Source: Lanius collurio (taxonomy: Eukaryota > Chordata > Aves > Passeriformes > Laniidae). From it: a stretch of 64,000 nucleotides of DNA. The stretch covers positions 5,910,712 through 5,974,711 of the forward strand of contig JACBWW010000048.1 in NCBI GenBank assembly GCA_020086605.1, written 5' to 3'. The position numbers and the translations under genes are program-made. Numbering within the stretch: position 1 is the stretch's first letter; each line of letters starts with the position of its first letter. Shown here one piece after another: positions 60,679 through 64,000 of the stretch. The notes beneath the pieces were generated by a model. It worked only from the letters and a program-made list of their open reading frames with translations. It was not told the origin of the DNA and ran no database searches.

Positions 60679-61587
60679 AAGAACAAAAGATTTAAATGAA
60701 CATATTCACATGATATTTGAAGAATATAGATTTTATATTTCTATATCTCACTTATAACTATTTTTGCCAGTTTGACTAATATATGAATGATCAACTGATT
60801 GATTCTTATACTTTCCTTATTAACTCAGGAGGCAAGTATTTGATACTATGGTACTACTTGAAACAGTAAAACTCAAAATAAGATATTTTACATTTATTTT
60901 ATATATATTCTGGCTTTTTGAAATAAATTTTAAAAAATAAAATAGCTGGAAGTATCTTGCTGTATCTTACTGGAACAATACTTTTTCTGAACCAAATTTT
61001 CAAAACCTTCTCTTTCAAACTTTTTTTTTTGTTGTTATTTTTCCTCCTGATCTTTAGAACACAGTTATTCTTATCCTAAACACATGTGAGTACTTTTTCC
61101 TGAATAATTAACTTTAGGACAATATAGGTTATTGCCAATGAAATCTCTTTGCAAATGTTAGTCATTAAATCCCTAGAGATATTTCTAAAATAGAGCAGAT
61201 CAGAAGATGGTAGATTAGTTGTGAATTCTTAAGGACAGAAGTGTAATGTATTATATATTTGTCCATATACTGAACATTAGCTATTAGTTCTTGATTAAAT
61301 TTTTCAGTGCTACAGTAATACAATTCAGAGAAAATTGAGAAAAAAAATTGTATTTCTGAAGCAATGAAGCTCTTAGCCTATGTGGCACCATGACTGAAAT
61401 AAAGTAGAAAGCAGCTGCCAATTGCTGACTCTTTACAATTACTCTCAGAAACAAATTATTCAAGAACCTTTGAGAACTACTCATATATGTATTGTCAGGA
61501 GCTACCTGGGATATCTGATCATAGAAAGTTCAGTTCTTCCAAAAGTGACTGAAAAACAATTAAGCTTTTAATACTGAAAGTTAGTTT

Positions 61588-61627
61588 AAACCAATCTAAA
61601 CCAAACCAAACCAACCAACCAAACAAA
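61588..61627 (+). repeat. (CCAAA)n/(CCAA)n imperfect microsatellite
   Basis: taaaccaaaccaaaccaacc and further CCAA/CAAA units, directly visible. Confidence 0.85.
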
Positions 61628-61696
61628 AACAATAAATTGAGTGTCCATGGTCACTGAAATGTTTGGTATTTTTCATTTGTGAAAGATTGGTTGGTA

Positions 61697-61741
61697 AAGC
61701 CAGATGTATAAAAGCCAGATACAAAGCCAGATGTATAAAAA
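61697..61741 (+). repeat. Short tandem repeat with duplicated 18-mer
   Basis: aaagccagatgtataaaa occurs twice (about 61697 and 61720), separated by a partial unit aagccagatac. The three units give a periodic F-x-S-G-F motif in the minus-strand frame at 61651-61866, which is otherwise without features. Confidence 0.85.
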
Positions 61742-62429
61742 GTATTTGTATGTAGGCCCAGACAGAAATTTATATAGCCTGTACTTAGGTATTTGTAAAT
61801 TTTACGTTCAGTTAACTGGAAATCATAATAAACGCATAAATCATTTAATGATTTAATGATAAACAAATTTTGATAAAATAAATACTTATATATGGTAACT
61901 TAATGAAATATTTTAGGTATGAAAATGACTGAAAACCAAATTTAATCTAATATTTTCATAAATATTTCATTAAATCTATATATATATTCAAAATGTGTAA
62001 CTTCCTCTTACAGTAACTTGCATAGTTACAAAGCAGAAAAGACTCCCAAATAGTTTTATTCAGTTTTTGTCCAGCGACTCTTATACTACTTTAGACAGTC
62101 TGAAAGATGTTCTTTGGCAGTTGATAAACAAATACTGACAACATTTTTTTTTCATTTTGTCTAACTGATGAGTAACTGAAAATAAATTATTCCTTTTGAC
62201 ATGCTTTGGGTGCATAGTTATAAAGATTTTAAGTGACAAATGTTACCCTGTTACTTAAGCATGTCTGCAAAAGTAGTATTTGAATAACTATCATTTATAT
62301 GCAATATACCCTATCTATTTTAAAATATTACAACAAAATTTGCAGCTGCTGCTAAGTTTCTGTGAAGGATTAGATCATGTAATTGGGTTCTGCTACCACA
62401 AAAGCTGTTAACTCTTTTAGCTGTAGAAG

Positions 62430-63115
62430 GAGGTAAGGGCAACAAAGGTCAATGAGGCCAAATTTTAAGGTTGCCCTGGAATCCAATTTCATGCTTAGAT
62501 AGAACATAGCACAGCAGGATTGCCAAAGGGTAGCCTTTCTGTAGCCCAGGAAGTATGATGTTTTGTCATTATTTGTAAAAAGCCTTGGGCTCTGAATTGA
62601 CCTGGCAGTGCTGTCTCTCAGGACCCGCTCGCACTTGCCTTGTCCTGAGCTGATGTTACTTTGCTTTCCCTGCAATAATAATTGTCTCACAGTCTGGCAA
62701 CTACTGCAGAAATCTGCTTCAAATTACATAGCAGTAACAAATAGCCATTCCGTGTTAGGAGAATTGCTGGTGACACCAGCATTGAATGTTGTGTTGAAGA
62801 GTGTGGATAGAGGACAATATCCACAGAGGTTCCAGTTTATGAAAACAAAACACAGTGGTCAAAAGCTGATCGATTCAGGAGTGCACCTGTGTGAGCCAGC
62901 TAAAACTAACTTCAGAGAAAAAGAAGAGAACAGAAAAATTGAAGCCCAGGGCAGAAGAACTCCCCACCATTAACAATATGTTTCTTCTGGCAAAAAGCTC
63001 AGGACACTGATGGGTTGTTGTAGCCCCCCAACTCTTACTGAGATGGCTGATGCTCCTGATGTTAGTGCCCAGTGGGAAGGAAGGGTAACGCAGCATCAGA
63101 AGAAAGGAATACATA
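62430..63115. other. Unidentified block, GC-richer than flanks
   Basis: About 0.7 kb of higher complexity, with frames on both strands (plus 62608-62973, 121 codons; minus 62370-62690, 106 codons). An AATAATAA-containing ctgcaataataattgtctca at about 62671 could be a polyadenylation site of an LTR or transcript. No domain, LTR end or target duplication was identified. Confidence 0.3.
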
Positions 63116-64000
63116 GTAGGAAGCTAATATGTGTTAACTGTTTATATTGAGTCAGTGCTCCCTCTCTGCATTTTAGCTTTTACAGGGTAAGATTTACTGC
63201 TATTGAAATTTTAACTGCAACTATTTCTTGCGTTTTTTTTTAAATTTCTGATGCATTAACAGGAATAAATTCTTAATCCCATATATAGCATGTATGACCT
63301 TTTGTCCTGAAGACTTTGATGAGCTTTTTTCATCTCTATTCCATGATAGTGTTTTGGATGTCTTATTGGTGATGAGTGTGGTGATTCTCACAGCTCTCAG
63401 ATATCAATTTTTGTATACTGCTGAAGCTTGGTAATCTTAATCTTTTTGATTTAAATTGTTATGTAACTTTTGAACTTAAAAAATTGCACTAAGTCAGGCA
63501 GTATCCAAGAAAGCATAAGAAAGTTATTACTACTTTGTACAGGAGACAACTTTAATTCATTAAAAAAATCCATTTACAAATTAGGTGGAACCCAAATTAA
63601 AAGCTAATTAAAGACTTTTATTTGAGTGATTCAATAAGAGTAATGCAGTTTGGGGATTTTTTATTAAGAAAAGCACTCTAGTGATAAACAAGATACACCT
63701 CACCATAAAACTGGTATAATAAAGCATAGCTTGCTTTTTATCTGGTATGAGTACAGTCCAGTTTTATCTCTTTCTACACAGAAGGGAAGAAATTAACATG
63801 TCCTTCTATACTGATTGCTTAAAAAAAGAAACAAATTTTAATATCTCAGAGTGAGACCATTTCTACTTGGTCACATTCTCAACTGCTTTAAATTGCATTA
63901 GTTTCAGAACAAATGAGCTATACCACCAGTCTCTAATCTACATCATAGGTAATTTTGTAAAGCTATATATATGTAAAAAACAGAAACTTTTCCAAATTGT
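63116..64000. other. Unique AT-rich sequence
   Basis: Nothing recognised up to the window edge. Confidence 0.5.

Larger units (their letters stand above)
60685..62429. other. Unique AT-rich sequence
   Basis: No gene is recognised. It includes the CCAAA-rich and tandem repeats listed separately. Confidence 0.5.

Noticed and set aside
1..64000. CRISPR arrays, tRNA, rRNA or snRNA genes, operons and bacterial-type signals
   Set aside because: No regularly spaced repeats, cloverleaf-like sequence or snRNA motif was seen on either strand, and the repeat content indicates a vertebrate genome.

Overview
The window looks like non-coding DNA from a bird, probably a songbird or another neoavian. Every recognisable non-LTR retroelement is a CR1 LINE, in several age classes up to an old CR1-L/X-type copy. 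Most of the rest of the recognised repeat content is short solo LTRs of avian endogenous retroviruses. I saw no L1 or Alu-like sequence. The background is AT-rich and full of stops in all frames. I found no convincing host protein-coding exon, tRNA, rRNA or snRNA. The longest open frames lie in CR1 reverse transcriptase remnants, in microsatellites or in unidentified sequence, and several of them start at TTG rather than ATG.

Layout. 0-11 kb is mostly unique AT-rich sequence, with a CR1 RT fragment (0.33-0.53 kb), a reverse-oriented CR1 (3.4-4.3 kb), a pair of hairpins at 5.0 kb and an LTR remnant at 7.4 kb. 11-21 kb has a short LTR with an exact target-site duplication (11.7 kb), a strong stem-loop at 15.7 kb, a possible LTR/leader remnant at 17.4 kb, a reverse LTR with (TGAG)n/(AAAG)n and an 18-C run (18.1-19.0 kb), and another LTR remnant (20.2 kb). 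21-31 kb has an unidentified complex block (23.5-24.3 kb) and three CR1 3' ends. 31-38 kb is nearly featureless. 38.5-40.1 kb is a compositional island of unidentified GC-rich DNA holding one CR1. 44-48 kb has three LTRs, one a 646-bp solo LTR with exact flanking repeats. 49.5-51.6 kb has two CR1 copies in the same orientation. 55.5-60.7 kb has an old CR1, two divergent copies of the 11.7-kb LTR family, and an unrelated 348-bp solo LTR with exact flanking repeats. The final 3.3 kb holds small tandem repeats and one unidentified block.

No genes act together here. The biology visible is insertion and decay of retroelements in intergenic or intronic DNA. The most useful observations are the LTR boundaries fixed by target-site duplications, the U3 length variation within one LTR family, four clear hairpins, and a few unidentified blocks that need alignment. 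I did not find evidence for a new biological system. Family assignments rest on recalled consensus features and were not searched.
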